In this document: positions 16,684 through 24,374 of the stretch, one piece after another
Layout: every line of letters begins with the position of its first letter
Numbering within the stretch: position 1 is the stretch's first letter
Translations under genes and position numbers: made by a program
Notes under the pieces: generated by a model
Databases searched by the model: none
What the model was told of the DNA's origin: nothing
Seen by the model: only the letters and a program-made list of their open reading frames with translations
From: Chloroflexota bacterium
Lineage (GTDB): Bacteria; Chloroflexota; FW602-bin22; JACPRP01
DNA: 64,000 nt
NCBI GenBank assembly: GCA_016210495.1
Contig: JACQUC010000199.1
Location: forward strand, 1 to 64,000
Direction of reading: 5' to 3'

Positions 16684-17499
16684 ATGCTTTCTGAGGTTCT
16701 CGTAATTATCAAGGGCGCTGGCGACCTGGCCAGTGGCGTCGCCGTGCGCCTCTACCGCTGTGGCTTTCCGCTAATGATGACGGAGATTCAACAGCCCACC
16801 GTCGTTCGCAGAACCGTCGCCTTTGCCGAGGCCATTTACGACGGCGACGCATCGATCGAAGGGATCACCGCCACGAAGACGACAAGCGCCGCGCAAGCAC
16901 TGGAGGTGCTCCGAACGGGCAAGATACCTGTCTTGGTCGATCCACAGGCCAACGTCGTGAAGGCTTTACGTCCAAGGGTAGTGGTCGACGCGATCATCGC
17001 CAAGCGGAACGTCGGCACGACCATCGCCGATGCGCCGATCGTCGTGGCGCTCGGGCCGGGCTTCACCGCGGGCGTGGATGCGCACGCCGTGGTGGAGACG
17101 AACCGAGGCCACAACCTGGGTCGCGTGATCTGGCAGGGTGAGGCGGAGCCGAATACGGGTGTGCCCGGGCCGGTGGGTGGCTACGCGACCGAGCGCGTGC
17201 TGCGCGCGCCGCGCGACGGCATGGTCAGGGCCTTGCGATCCATCGGCGACACCGTCGTCGAAGACGATGTGATCGCCTGGGTCGAAGATCAGCCCGTCAT
17301 CGCGCCCTTCAAAGGCGTTCTCCGCGGCCTGATCAACGGCCACGTAGACGTGACAAGCGGCATGAAGATCGGCGACGTGGACCCGAGGGCCATTCGCGAC
17401 CACTGCTTCACCGTGTCCGACAAAGCCCTCGCCATCGCCGGCGGCGTCCTGGAAGCAATCCTCGCCTCCCTCGCCAAGAGCCATGCGCTGGCGCGATAG
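16684..17499 (+). CDS. yqeB: Selenium-dependent Mo hydroxylase system protein YqeB
   Basis: A 271-residue member of the YqeB (EF2563) family. It begins LVIIKGAGDLASGVAVRLYR, a Rossmann-like nucleotide-binding start, and contains VVALGPGFTAG and the GEAEPNTGVPGPVGG segment typical of the family. The ATG at 16684 follows AAAAAGGTGAG. An in-frame upstream extension to 16528 runs through the MITE-like element and is rejected. It completes the yqeC-mocA-yqeB accessory set. Biochemical function is not established; genomic association is with selenium-dependent molybdenum hydroxylases. Confidence 0.88.
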   Translation: MLSEVLVIIKGAGDLASGVAVRLYRCGFPLMMTEIQQPTVVRRTVAFAEAIYDGDASIEGITATKTTSAAQALEVLRTGKIPVLVDPQANVVKALRPRVVVDAIIAKRNVGTTIADAPIVVALGPGFTAGVDAHAVVETNRGHNLGRVIWQGEAEPNTGVPGPVGGYATERVLRAPRDGMVRALRSIGDTVVEDDVIAWVEDQPVIAPFKGVLRGLINGHVDVTSGMKIGDVDPRAIRDHCFTVSDKALAIAGGVLEAILASLAKSHALAR

Positions 17500-17543
17500 A
17501 CTGGCCTGTTTCTACTGCAGCACGCACTCATAGGGGCGGCTGT

Positions 17544-17616
17544 CCCCTCTCCCTCTGGCCCCGATACATCTCGTCGCAAGGAATGTATCGGGGCTGGGAG
17601 AGGGCTAGGGTGAGGG
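17544..17616. repeat. Nested palindrome between yqeB and modC
   Basis: A copy of the CTCTCCCTCT...GGGAGAGGGCTAGGGTGAGGG repeat whose loop is interrupted by a second palindrome with 12-bp arms, GCCCCGATACAT (17558-17569) and ATGTATCGGGGC (17583-17594). It lies between convergent genes and could act on both transcripts as a stem-loop, although no T-run follows. Confidence 0.8.
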
Positions 17617-17636
17617 AGTGCTTGGTGAGGGCGCGC

Positions 17637-18743
17637 TTAGCTGAAGGATTCCGCCGCCATCACGTGAATAGCCGACTTCTTCAGCGAAACCGTCCAACGT
17701 TTTTGCTCGCCAAGGTCAAGCCGCTGGTAAACGTGCACGGGAACCTCGATGTGCAAGTCGTATTGTCGGCCGTTGTCCCACCCATCCACTTTGAAGAGCA
17801 ACAGATGGCTCGCGCCACGGGCCACCTCGTGGACTATCCGACCCCCGAGCTGATTCTCCTTGACCGGACCTTGTGAAGCACGATCCGCTCGCACCAGCAT
17901 TATGTGCTCGGGTCGCACGCAGAAATCAACCTTCCGGCCAACCTCAAATGGATAGGCGGGTGCGAGCACCCGGAAACTATCGCCCTCGATCTCGAGCCCG
18001 GTATCAGAGGAGACGGCGACGGTGCCTGAGAAGATGTTCTTGGCACCGGTGAATCTCGCCACGGCTCGCGTCCGCGGACGGCAGAGAACTTCATCACGTG
18101 TGCCCACCTGCAGCACTCGTCCAGTGTCATAGACGACCATCGTCTCGCTCAAGCTGTACGCTTCCTCCAGGTTATGAGTGACCAGTACGATCGTGACGCC
18201 GAGGGGTCGAAGCAGTTGAAGCAGCTCGGCGCGGAGCTTGCTCCTGATCGCGCTGTCCAAGGCGGAAAAGGGCTCGTCCAACAGCAGTATCGACGGCTCG
18301 ATGGCCAGAGCCCTCGCCAGCGCCACACGTTGCTGCTGACCACCCGAAAGCTCAGACGGTCGATGGCTGCCAAGGCCTTCTAGGCGCATCAAACCTATCA
18401 TGTCTCTAACCCTGGCCGGTCGCTCGCCACGGCGTAGACCGTGCAGCCCGTAGGCGATGTTCTCCTCGACGTTAAGATGAGGGAACAACGCGTAGTTCTG
18501 AAAGACGTAGCCGACGCGCCGATCCTGGGGAGAGCGGCTTATCCTCTTGTCGGAGTCGAACGCAACCTTGTCATTGATCACGATCCGGCCCGTGTCGGGT
18601 CGGGCTAGTCCCGCGATGCACTGTAGGGTCAGGCTCTTGCCGGCTCCGGAAGGGCCAAAGAGCGCCACCAGCTCGTTTCCCGCCCGAAACGAAACCCGCA
18701 GGTGGAAATCCTTCAGCTTCTTATCTATGTCGACTTCGATCAA
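17637..18743 (-). CDS. modC: Molybdate ABC transporter ATPase ModC
   Basis: A 368-residue ATPase. Walker A is FGPSGAGKS, the Q-loop follows in GYVFQNYALFPH, the signature is LSGGQQQRVALARAL and Walker B is LLLDEPFSALD. A C-terminal TOBE-like domain of about 130 residues is typical of ModC. The start is probably TTG at 18743, after AAAGGATAATC. The frame stays open far upstream through modB, but that part is an artefact of high GC. It begins 2 bp after the modB stop. Together with modB and modA it forms a complete molybdate importer that would feed the molybdenum enzymes implied by the convergent cluster. Confidence 0.9.
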   Translation of the reverse strand: MIEVDIDKKLKDFHLRVSFRAGNELVALFGPSGAGKSLTLQCIAGLARPDTGRIVINDKVAFDSDKRISRSPQDRRVGYVFQNYALFPHLNVEENIAYGLHGLRRGERPARVRDMIGLMRLEGLGSHRPSELSGGQQQRVALARALAIEPSILLLDEPFSALDSAIRSKLRAELLQLLRPLGVTIVLVTHNLEEAYSLSETMVVYDTGRVLQVGTRDEVLCRPRTRAVARFTGAKNIFSGTVAVSSDTGLEIEGDSFRVLAPAYPFEVGRKVDFCVRPEHIMLVRADRASQGPVKENQLGGRIVHEVARGASHLLLFKVDGWDNGRQYDLHIEVPVHVYQRLDLGEQKRWTVSLKKSAIHVMAAESFS

Positions 18744-18745
18744 GA

Positions 18746-19411
18746 TTATCCTTTCAGCCTCGCCGTGCGATCCAGCAACAGCAGCATCGCGATGGCCACG
18801 ACGGTCACGATGCCCACCAGCACATTGGCAAGGAGCACGTTCCCCGACTGGACCGCATCGTAAATGGCGATAGGCATCGTCTGCGTCTGGCCCGGTATGT
18901 TGCCCGCGACCATCAGGGTCGCGCCAAACTCGCCGAGTGCTCGCGCAAAGGCTAGGCCAGTTCCCGCCAGAATTCCACGCCAGGCCAGAGGCAGCGTAAC
19001 GGTAACAAACACGGCGAGATCCGATCTCCCCAGCGTCCTCGCCGCGTTCTCGATCGTGGCGTCCACGTTTTCCAGCGCGGCCTGGGCCGAACGGACGAGC
19101 AACGGAATGGATACTACGCATGACGCCAGCACGGCAGCCTCCCAGGTGAACACCAGCGTGACGCCGAAAACGCCTTCCACGAAGCGGCCAATCGGGCTTT
19201 GCCGGCCAATGGCGACGAGAAGATAATACCCCAACACCGTCGGCGGCAGCACCATCGGTAGGGTCACGATCGTCGACAAAAACCCTCGCCCGGGGAACTG
19301 GCGTCTGGCGAGTATCCACGCTATCGCCAGGCCGATGACAAAGGACAGCACCGTCGCCAACGACGCCACTTTTAGCGAAAGATATAGTGGGAAGAGGTCG
19401 ATTTCACCCAT
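18746..19411 (-). CDS. modB: Molybdate ABC transporter permease ModB
   Basis: A 221-residue permease with about five membrane helices and the EAA-type cytoplasmic loop (ENAARTLGRSDLAVFVTVTLP, then GILAGTGLAFARALGEFG), the contact site for ModC. The N terminus faces LYLSLKVASLATVLSF. The length is normal for ModB. It starts 2 bp after the modA stop. The GATLMVAGNIPGQTQT segment is characteristic of molybdate permeases. Confidence 0.92.
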   Translation of the reverse strand: MGEIDLFPLYLSLKVASLATVLSFVIGLAIAWILARRQFPGRGFLSTIVTLPMVLPPTVLGYYLLVAIGRQSPIGRFVEGVFGVTLVFTWEAAVLASCVVSIPLLVRSAQAALENVDATIENAARTLGRSDLAVFVTVTLPLAWRGILAGTGLAFARALGEFGATLMVAGNIPGQTQTMPIAIYDAVQSGNVLLANVLVGIVTVVAIAMLLLLDRTARLKG

Positions 19412-19413
19412 CG

Positions 19414-20211
19414 CTACTCCTCTGGTGGGCCAAAACCGTACTTCCTCATAAGGCCCTGTCCTTCTGCAGAGCCCACGAAGGCGACGAACTCACGTGCCAC
19501 CGATTCATTCCTTGTTCCCTGAATCACGGCCATCGACTGTCGCAGAGGAGCGTGCAGCCCTTCGTCGACATATATCAACGCCACATTCGGCACGTTGGCG
19601 ATGGACAAAGCGACGAATCCGGCCTCGGCATTACCCGTCTGCACGAACTGCAATGCCTGCTGCACGTTCTCGCCGAAGACTATTCTCGGCTGCAACGTGG
19701 TCCAGATGTCGAGACGCACGAGGACCTCCTTGGCAGCCTTTCCGTAAGGTGCGTGATCCGGATTGGCTATGGCTATTCTCTTTATTTCGGGACGCAGCAG
19801 ATCCTCGGGGCGTTTCACATTCATACCGAAGCCATTGCTCGCCAGCACAAGACGTCCGATCCCATAGACTTTGTCGCTTCCAGCAGCCACGAGGCCCTTC
19901 ATCTTTAGGCCATCAATAAAGCTGGTGTCTGCGGCCGCGAAAACATCTACAGGTGCCCCGTTCTCGATTTGCTTCGCCAGATTGCCGGTCGATCCGAAAG
20001 TGAACGTAACCCTATGCCCCGTTTTTTCAGCGAAAGCCCCTCCCACCTCGCGAAACGCAAGCTGCAAGTCGGCCGCCGCCGCGACCATCAACACCCTCTC
20101 CGGCGGCCTGCCCGCCTCGGAAGATCTAAGACAGCCGACAGTGCCAAAGAGCAGAGGAACGATGACAACAAGTAGTCGCATATCGGAATCGAAGATAGCC
20201 TTCAGCCCCAT
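19414..20211 (-). CDS. modA: Molybdate-binding lipoprotein ModA
   Basis: A periplasmic-type solute-binding protein of about 265 residues. The lipobox LLFGTVGC marks a lipoprotein. The mature domain begins VLMVAAAADLQLAFREVG and has FTFGSTGNLAKQIENGAPVDVFAAAD, the oxyanion-binding signature of ModA. No start has a good ribosome site of its own. Candidates are GTG 20220, ATG 20211 and ATG 20181; the last gives the cleanest signal peptide. A short leader frame behind the upstream riboswitch-like element ends at 20202, overlapping the ATG at 20211, which suggests translational coupling. First gene of modABC. Confidence 0.9.
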   Translation of the reverse strand: MGLKAIFDSDMRLLVVIVPLLFGTVGCLRSSEAGRPPERVLMVAAAADLQLAFREVGGAFAEKTGHRVTFTFGSTGNLAKQIENGAPVDVFAAADTSFIDGLKMKGLVAAGSDKVYGIGRLVLASNGFGMNVKRPEDLLRPEIKRIAIANPDHAPYGKAAKEVLVRLDIWTTLQPRIVFGENVQQALQFVQTGNAEAGFVALSIANVPNVALIYVDEGLHAPLRQSMAVIQGTRNESVAREFVAFVGSAEGQGLMRKYGFGPPEE

Positions 20212-20294
20212 CGCTTCCACGCACGTGCAGCCACAAATTGAAACCAGCTACCCGTGCCATCGTTGGGAAGTAGCTGGTCCAAACGCTTAGCCAA
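20202..20294 (-). CDS. Possible 30-codon leader peptide upstream of modA
   Basis: A TTG at 20294 lies directly after GGAGGAGA, the 3' strand of the riboswitch-like P1 stem. It opens a frame of 30 codons (MAKRLDQLLPNDGTGSWFQF...) that ends in TGA at 20202, 10 nt inside modA as read from the ATG at 20211. The spacing between ribosome site and TTG is short. Its value would be to pass control of an occluded ribosome site on to modA, which has no site of its own. No homology is recognised. Confidence 0.3.
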   Translation of the reverse strand: MAKRLDQLLPNDGTGSWFQFVAARAWKRWG

Positions 20295-20398
20295 TCTCCT
20301 CCTTTCCAAGCACGGGGAGGCAGGGTCGTTTCCTTCCCTACCCGAAACGGTCCGCGTGACCATAGCCACGCCCTTAGGCCCGCGGACTCGGAGAAGAT
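20294..20398 (-). promoter_or_regulatory. Moco (molybdenum cofactor) riboswitch candidate
   Basis: In the modABC leader, minus strand, a 9-bp closing stem pairs AUCUUCUCC (20398-20390) with GGAGGAGAU (20302-20294) through one G-U pair. Inside it are CUCCGAG, a stem UCCGCG/CGCGGA (20386-20381 with 20356-20351), a stem CGUUUC/GAAACG (20349-20344 with 20332-20327), then CUGCCUCCC and a GGAAAGGAGG end. The order and the CUCCGAG, UGCCUCCC and GGAAAGG motifs resemble the Moco RNA class found before moa and mod genes. The closing stem hides GGAGGAG, which fits translational OFF control by cofactor. Structure was folded by eye. Confidence 0.7.
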
Positions 20399-20419
20399 AC
20401 CGTTGTTCAACTACCGAGC

Positions 20420-20425
20420 ATTATA
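20420..20425 (-). promoter_or_regulatory. Extended -10 promoter of modABC
   Basis: Minus strand TGCTATAAT (TATAAT at 20425-20420) is an extended -10. There is no good -35 at 17 bp (TGGTGC). The predicted start near 20413 lies just upstream of the riboswitch-like element. Confidence 0.6.
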
Positions 20426-20477
20426 GCAGATTGACCCAGCCTGCACCAGATTTTGCTCGCTCGCTTGTTTCAATAAG

Positions 20478-20515
20478 TTGCCAGAGGCGGCTTTTTGAGT
20501 TATAATTGCCTCTGG
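20478..20515 (+). promoter_or_regulatory. Promoter with flanking operator-like dyad
   Basis: TTGCCA (20478-20483), 17 bp spacer and TATAAT (20501-20506) form a near-consensus sigma-70 promoter for the zinc ribbon gene. A perfect 8-bp inverted repeat, CCAGAGGC (20481-20488) and GCCTCTGG (20508-20515), brackets the -10 element, a typical operator position. No regulator is identified. Confidence 0.7.
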
Positions 20516-20553
20516 AACCTAGACTCGCCTATTCAGGCTTCGCGAGGGAACGG

Positions 20554-20919
20554 ATGCCCATATACGAGTATCGCTGCAACAATTGCAACCAGTTTTTCAG
20601 CATCTTCCTACACGGTTTCAATGCGCCTGAAAGTCTGTCTTGTACTAAGTGCGGTTATACTGACTTGCGAAAGCTCGTGTCGCGCTTTTCTGTTGTGAAG
20701 TCTGAAGAGAGTAGGATCGAGGCTCTGGCCGATCCCAGCGCAATCGGAGATCTCGACGAAAACGACCCCCGCTCCATAGCCCGTTGGGCCAGGAAAATGG
20801 GCGAGGAAATGGGCGAGGATCTGGGCGACGATTTCGACGAGATGGTCGATCGCATGGAGGCCGGCGAGATGCCCGAGGACATGGCAGACGGGGAGTCCCC
20901 CGATAACCTGTTGGATTAG
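20554..20919 (+). CDS. FmdB-family zinc ribbon protein
   Basis: A 121-residue protein starting MPIYEYRCNNCNQFFSIF, the invariant opening of FmdB-type regulatory zinc ribbons. A second CxxC (SCTKCG) is near residue 33, completing a four-cysteine zinc site. The C-terminal half is strongly acidic and helical (MGEEMGEDLGDDFDEMVDRM). Start 20554 follows AGGGAACGG; an in-frame upstream extension lies inside the promoter and is rejected. Function in this family is poorly known. Some members sit near formamidase or molybdenum genes, so its place beside modABC may be meaningful. Confidence 0.85.
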   Translation: MPIYEYRCNNCNQFFSIFLHGFNAPESLSCTKCGYTDLRKLVSRFSVVKSEESRIEALADPSAIGDLDENDPRSIARWARKMGEEMGEDLGDDFDEMVDRMEAGEMPEDMADGESPDNLLD

Positions 20920-21348
20920 TTGGCGCGTGCTCAGATGAATCGCGCTACTTGCCCGCCCGAAGAGGGGCGCGGGGAGTTGGCAAGGACGCTAACGCGTTCG
21001 CGTTTGGTACACTATGACGTGCAGTTCAGTGAGGAACAGTAGCTTGTCGCTAGAGACCGGGCCTCGCTGTGATTTTCTCCTGTCAGCTCCCTCTGGCCTG
21101 CAAATGGAACGGCAGGCCGCCACATTCTCGATCGGTGCCTCCTCGGTTGCGGTGCGTCTCCCGGGCAAGTGTCCCTGCCTTTTGCGGCCTTCGGCCGGCT
21201 GCTGGTCGACCTTTGACGCTAATGTGGGCGGCGGGGTCTTGGGGAAAAGGCTGCCGGCGACAAACGATATGTCCGGAACGTAAAAGCGGAAGTCCGCCGT
21301 AGATTGCGTCATCAGAATGTTGAATCGACGGCAGGAGGTGTTTGACTG
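20920..21348 (+). other. 429-bp gap with stem-loops, leader of nfnA
   Basis: No protein-coding gene is supported. The stretch contains GGCCTGC/GCAGGCC (near 21098-21121) and a CGGCC-TTC-GGCCG hairpin (near 21184-21196). It ends in AGGAGG before nfnA. It is either the long 5' leader of nfnA or ordinary spacer. No known riboswitch class is recognised. Confidence 0.4.
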
Positions 21349-22188
21349 GTGTACGATGTAGTGGATACCGCGGTCCTCACCGCCAACAGCAAGCTGCTAA
21401 AAGTCAGTGCACCACAAATTGCCAAACGGGCCAAGCCCGGGCAGTTTGTTATGGTCAGGATCGGTGAGCGAGGGGAGCGTATTCCGCTGACTATCGCGGA
21501 CCACGACCCCGTCCAGGGGACGATCACCATCATAGTTCAGCAGATCGGCAAGACGTCGCGAGCTCTAGCCGCTCTCAACGTGGGAGATGCCATATCCGAT
21601 GTGGTAGGCCCCCTGGGTGTTCCCAGCGAAATCAGGAAGTTCGGCACCATCGTCTGCGTCGGCGGGGGCTTTGGCATGGCCGCCATATACCCCATTGCTC
21701 GCGCCCTCAAAGAAGCTGGCAACAGAATCATCGCCATCATCGGCGCGCGGAACGAGGACCTCCTCCTGTGGGAGGACAGGATGTCGGCTGTGGCCGACGA
21801 ATTGCTCATCACGACGGACGACGGCTCGCGCGGGCGCAAGGGCCGCGTCATCGACGCGTTGAAGGAAGTCCTGGCCGACGGCCGCAGGATCGATCTGGTC
21901 GTGGCCGTTGGTCCCGTCGTGATGATGCGAGCCGTGTCCAACATTACCCTGCCCTACGGGGTTCACACGGTGGCTAGCCTGAACCCCATTATGATCGACG
22001 GCACGGGTCTTTGCGGCGGGTGCCGCGTTACGATTGATGGGCGCAATCAGTTCGTTTGCGTAGATGGGCCGGACTTCGACGCCCACAAGGTCAACTGGGA
22101 AGAGTTGATGTCGAGACTGACCATCTATCAGGCGGACGAGAAAGTCGCGTTGGAGAAATACCAGTGTCAGGCGTGCAAGACGGGATGA
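21349..22188 (+). CDS. nfnA: NfnA-like FAD/NAD and [2Fe-2S] oxidoreductase subunit
   Basis: A 279-residue protein of the NfnA / sulfide dehydrogenase / PyrK-type family. It has an N-terminal FAD-binding barrel (PGQFVMVRIGERGERIPLTI), a nucleotide-binding domain (TIVCVGGGFGMAAIYPIARAL), and C-terminal cysteines for a [2Fe-2S] cluster (GTGLCGGCRV, FVCVDGP). NfnAB couples NADH and reduced ferredoxin oxidation to NADPH formation by electron bifurcation. The GTG start follows AGGAGG. NfnB follows 112 bp downstream on the same strand, supporting the assignment over PyrK. It suggests ferredoxin-based, at least partly anaerobic metabolism. Confidence 0.88.
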   Translation: MYDVVDTAVLTANSKLLKVSAPQIAKRAKPGQFVMVRIGERGERIPLTIADHDPVQGTITIIVQQIGKTSRALAALNVGDAISDVVGPLGVPSEIRKFGTIVCVGGGFGMAAIYPIARALKEAGNRIIAIIGARNEDLLLWEDRMSAVADELLITTDDGSRGRKGRVIDALKEVLADGRRIDLVVAVGPVVMMRAVSNITLPYGVHTVASLNPIMIDGTGLCGGCRVTIDGRNQFVCVDGPDFDAHKVNWEELMSRLTIYQADEKVALEKYQCQACKTG

Positions 22189-22300
22189 GGCTTCTTCGCC
22201 GCGAAAACAATGCCCCATTGCCGGGCAAAGCTTCGGCCCGTGCTCCATTGACGAAGCATCGGACCGGTTTTCAGTTTGGAATCGTAGGAGGTATGAGGCG

Positions 22301-23734
22301 ATGCCGCTAGACCTGGATCGACAGCTGATGCCGATGGCTGACCCGAAGCTGCGGGTGAGGGATTTCTCGGAAGTCGCTCAGGGATATTCGCTTGAGCAAG
22401 CGCTAGCCGAGGCGAGGCGCTGTCTGCTGTGCAAAAAAGAGTTCTGCCGTGCCGGATGTCCGGTCGGCGTAGAGATACCCCAATTCATCGCGCATATGCG
22501 TGAAGGAGACCTACCGGCCGCAGCCAGGGTGCTGAAGAACAAGAATAACCTGCCTGCCATTTGTGGGCGCGTCTGCCCGCAGGAGACGCAGTGCGAGTCG
22601 CGTTGCGTTATCGCCAAGAAGGGTCCGCCCGTAGCCATCGGTCGGCTCGAGAGGTTTGTGGCCGACTGGGAGCGCCGCCAGGGCGTAACCCTTCCCAAGC
22701 TGCCCCCCTCTACTGGAAGGAAGGTCGCGGTGGTGGGCTCGGGGCCAGCCGGTTTGACGGCTGCCGCCGATCTGGCCCGTTTCGGCCATTCGGTTACCAT
22801 CTTTGAGGCTCTACACGTGCCGGGCGGCGTACTGAGCTACGGCATTCCCCCCTTCAGGTTGCCGAGGATCGTTACCGAGGCCGAGATCAGCTACGTCCGA
22901 AACCTCGGGGTCGAGATCGTGCCCAACTGGATCATCGGCAAAACCTACGATCTGGACGAGATGTTCGCCGACGGCTACGACGCGGTTTTCCTCGGCACAG
23001 GGGCAGGTCTCCCTTGCTTTACGGGGGTCCCCGGGGAGAACCTCAACGGCGTATACTCGGCCAACGAGTTTCTGGTCCGCGTCAACTTGATGAAGGCCTA
23101 TCTCTTCCCTAGCTACGACACGCCGGTGAAGATCGGCAAGCGCGTCGCGGTAGTAGGCGCGGGAAACGTTGCGATGGATGCTGCTCGCGTCGCCTTGCGC
23201 CTTGGCGCCGAGCACGTGTACATCGTGTACCGGCGTTCGGAGGACGAGATTCCGGCCAGACACGAAGAGGCGACTAACGCCAGGGAAGAGGGTGTGGACT
23301 TCAGGTTGTTGAGCGCCCCGGTCCGCGTGCTCGGCGACGAGAAGGGCTGGGTTGCCGGCCTTCAGTGTGTGCAGATGGAGCTAGGCGAGCCCGATGCCAG
23401 TGGCAGACGTCGCCCTATTCCCAAGCCGGGCTCAGAGTTCGTGCTCGAAACGGATCTCGTCATCGTAGCCATTGGAACATCACCCAATCCGCTCATCCCG
23501 CGGACGACGCGAGGTCTGGAGACAGGCAGGCACGGCACTATTATGGCCGATCTCACGACAGGCGCCACCAGCAAGAGGGGCGTTTGGGCCGGCGGCGACG
23601 CGGTTACGGGCGCGGCCACCGTCATCGAGGCCATGGGCGCCGGCAAGCGAGCAGCAGAAGCCATTAACGCCTACATCCTGGACCGGTGGCCCACTAGGTC
23701 GCGGCGCGGCATTTCCCTCGCCCTTTCCGGCTGA
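22301..23734 (+). CDS. nfnB: NfnB-like / glutamate synthase small-subunit family flavoprotein
   Basis: A 477-residue flavoprotein. The N-terminal cysteine clusters CLLCKKEFCRAGCPVG and CGRVCPQETQCESRC bind two [4Fe-4S] centres. FAD-binding VVGSGPAGLTAAADLA and NADP-binding VVGAGNVAMDAARVALRLGAEHV follow. The GltA-type architecture next to NfnA identifies the large subunit of the bifurcating transhydrogenase. It starts at an ATG after TAGGAGGTATGAGGCG. The C terminus ends in a short arginine-rich tail. Both subunits look intact. Confidence 0.9.
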   Translation: MPLDLDRQLMPMADPKLRVRDFSEVAQGYSLEQALAEARRCLLCKKEFCRAGCPVGVEIPQFIAHMREGDLPAAARVLKNKNNLPAICGRVCPQETQCESRCVIAKKGPPVAIGRLERFVADWERRQGVTLPKLPPSTGRKVAVVGSGPAGLTAAADLARFGHSVTIFEALHVPGGVLSYGIPPFRLPRIVTEAEISYVRNLGVEIVPNWIIGKTYDLDEMFADGYDAVFLGTGAGLPCFTGVPGENLNGVYSANEFLVRVNLMKAYLFPSYDTPVKIGKRVAVVGAGNVAMDAARVALRLGAEHVYIVYRRSEDEIPARHEEATNAREEGVDFRLLSAPVRVLGDEKGWVAGLQCVQMELGEPDASGRRRPIPKPGSEFVLETDLVIVAIGTSPNPLIPRTTRGLETGRHGTIMADLTTGATSKRGVWAGGDAVTGAATVIEAMGAGKRAAEAINAYILDRWPTRSRRGISLALSG

Positions 23735-23759
23735 GGTTTCTAGGTAGACTTCCTAACGG

Positions 23760-23788
23760 TGGCACGACTCTTGCACATCCACTATAAT
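23760..23788 (+). promoter_or_regulatory. Promoter region of the cytochrome c gene
   Basis: Two readings overlap. TGGCACGACTCTTGCA (23760-23775) matches the sigma-54 -24/-12 layout exactly (GG-N10-GC). TATAAT at 23783-23788 with a weak GTGGCA 18 bp upstream would be a sigma-70 promoter. Either would start transcription shortly after 23787. Confidence 0.5.
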
Positions 23789-23875
23789 GGTATCGTCGCG
23801 TCCAAGGAGTCGTACTGCCGACAACGTGGCTCGTATGCCCCGAGCGAGTCTAAACCAGCCAGAGGAGGAATGTCT

Positions 23876-24367
23876 ATGGGACCAAGAGCATTTTTCGTAC
23901 TCGTGGCGGCCGTGCTTGCCATGGTTTTGTTGGCGTTTGCTTGCGCACCGACGCCGACGCCTACTCCGACGCCGCCGCCAAAACCGCCTGCAGCGCCATC
24001 GCCAGCCCCAGCCGCGACAAAACCAGCCGTACCTCCCACGACGGCGCCCGCGCCTACGAAGCCGGCCCCTGCGCCCACCAAACCGGCGGCTCCTGCTGCG
24101 TCTCCGACAGCCCCAGCGGCAAAGCCGGCAGCCTCTCCAGCGGCCAAAACCACATCCGGAGGCCAGGCGGTCTTCCAGGCCAACTGCGTCGCATGTCACG
24201 GCGCGACGGGCGAGGGAGGCGTTGGCCCCAACATCCGTGGCAAGACCGAGGACGTCGTGAAAAGGCAGGTGCGCAACGGTGGCCAGCGCATGCCACCCTT
24301 CTCGGCCAGCCAGATCAGCGATCAGCAGCTTAATGACTTGGCGACCTACGTGAACTCATTGCGTTAG
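23876..24367 (+). CDS. Cytochrome c lipoprotein with Pro/Ala-rich linker
   Basis: 163 residues. A signal peptide (FFVLVAAVLAMVLLAFAC) with lipobox LAFAC is followed by a long Pro/Ala/Thr linker (residues about 24-85) and a small class I cytochrome c domain with the haem motif CVACH and axial Met in GQRMPPFSASQ. It should be anchored outside the membrane and act in electron transfer; the partner is unknown. I place the start at ATG 23876, 9 nt after GGAGGA. An open extension upstream overlaps the promoter. It ends 7 bp from the convergent glycosyltransferase gene. Confidence 0.88.
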   Translation: MGPRAFFVLVAAVLAMVLLAFACAPTPTPTPTPPPKPPAAPSPAPAATKPAVPPTTAPAPTKPAPAPTKPAAPAASPTAPAAKPAASPAAKTTSGGQAVFQANCVACHGATGEGGVGPNIRGKTEDVVKRQVRNGGQRMPPFSASQISDQQLNDLATYVNSLR

Positions 24368-24374
24368 CCGTGCC

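Noticed and set aside
18744..19319. Long open frame extending modC upstream through modB
   Set aside because: The added sequence has no modC-like features, lies over the clearly coding modB frame, and reflects high GC content; a TTG with a ribosome site sits just after the modB stop.
23759..24260. Large antisense and alternative frames over the Pro/Ala-rich cytochrome linker
   Set aside because: Repetitive codons keep all frames open; only the frame with signal peptide and CxxCH makes sense.
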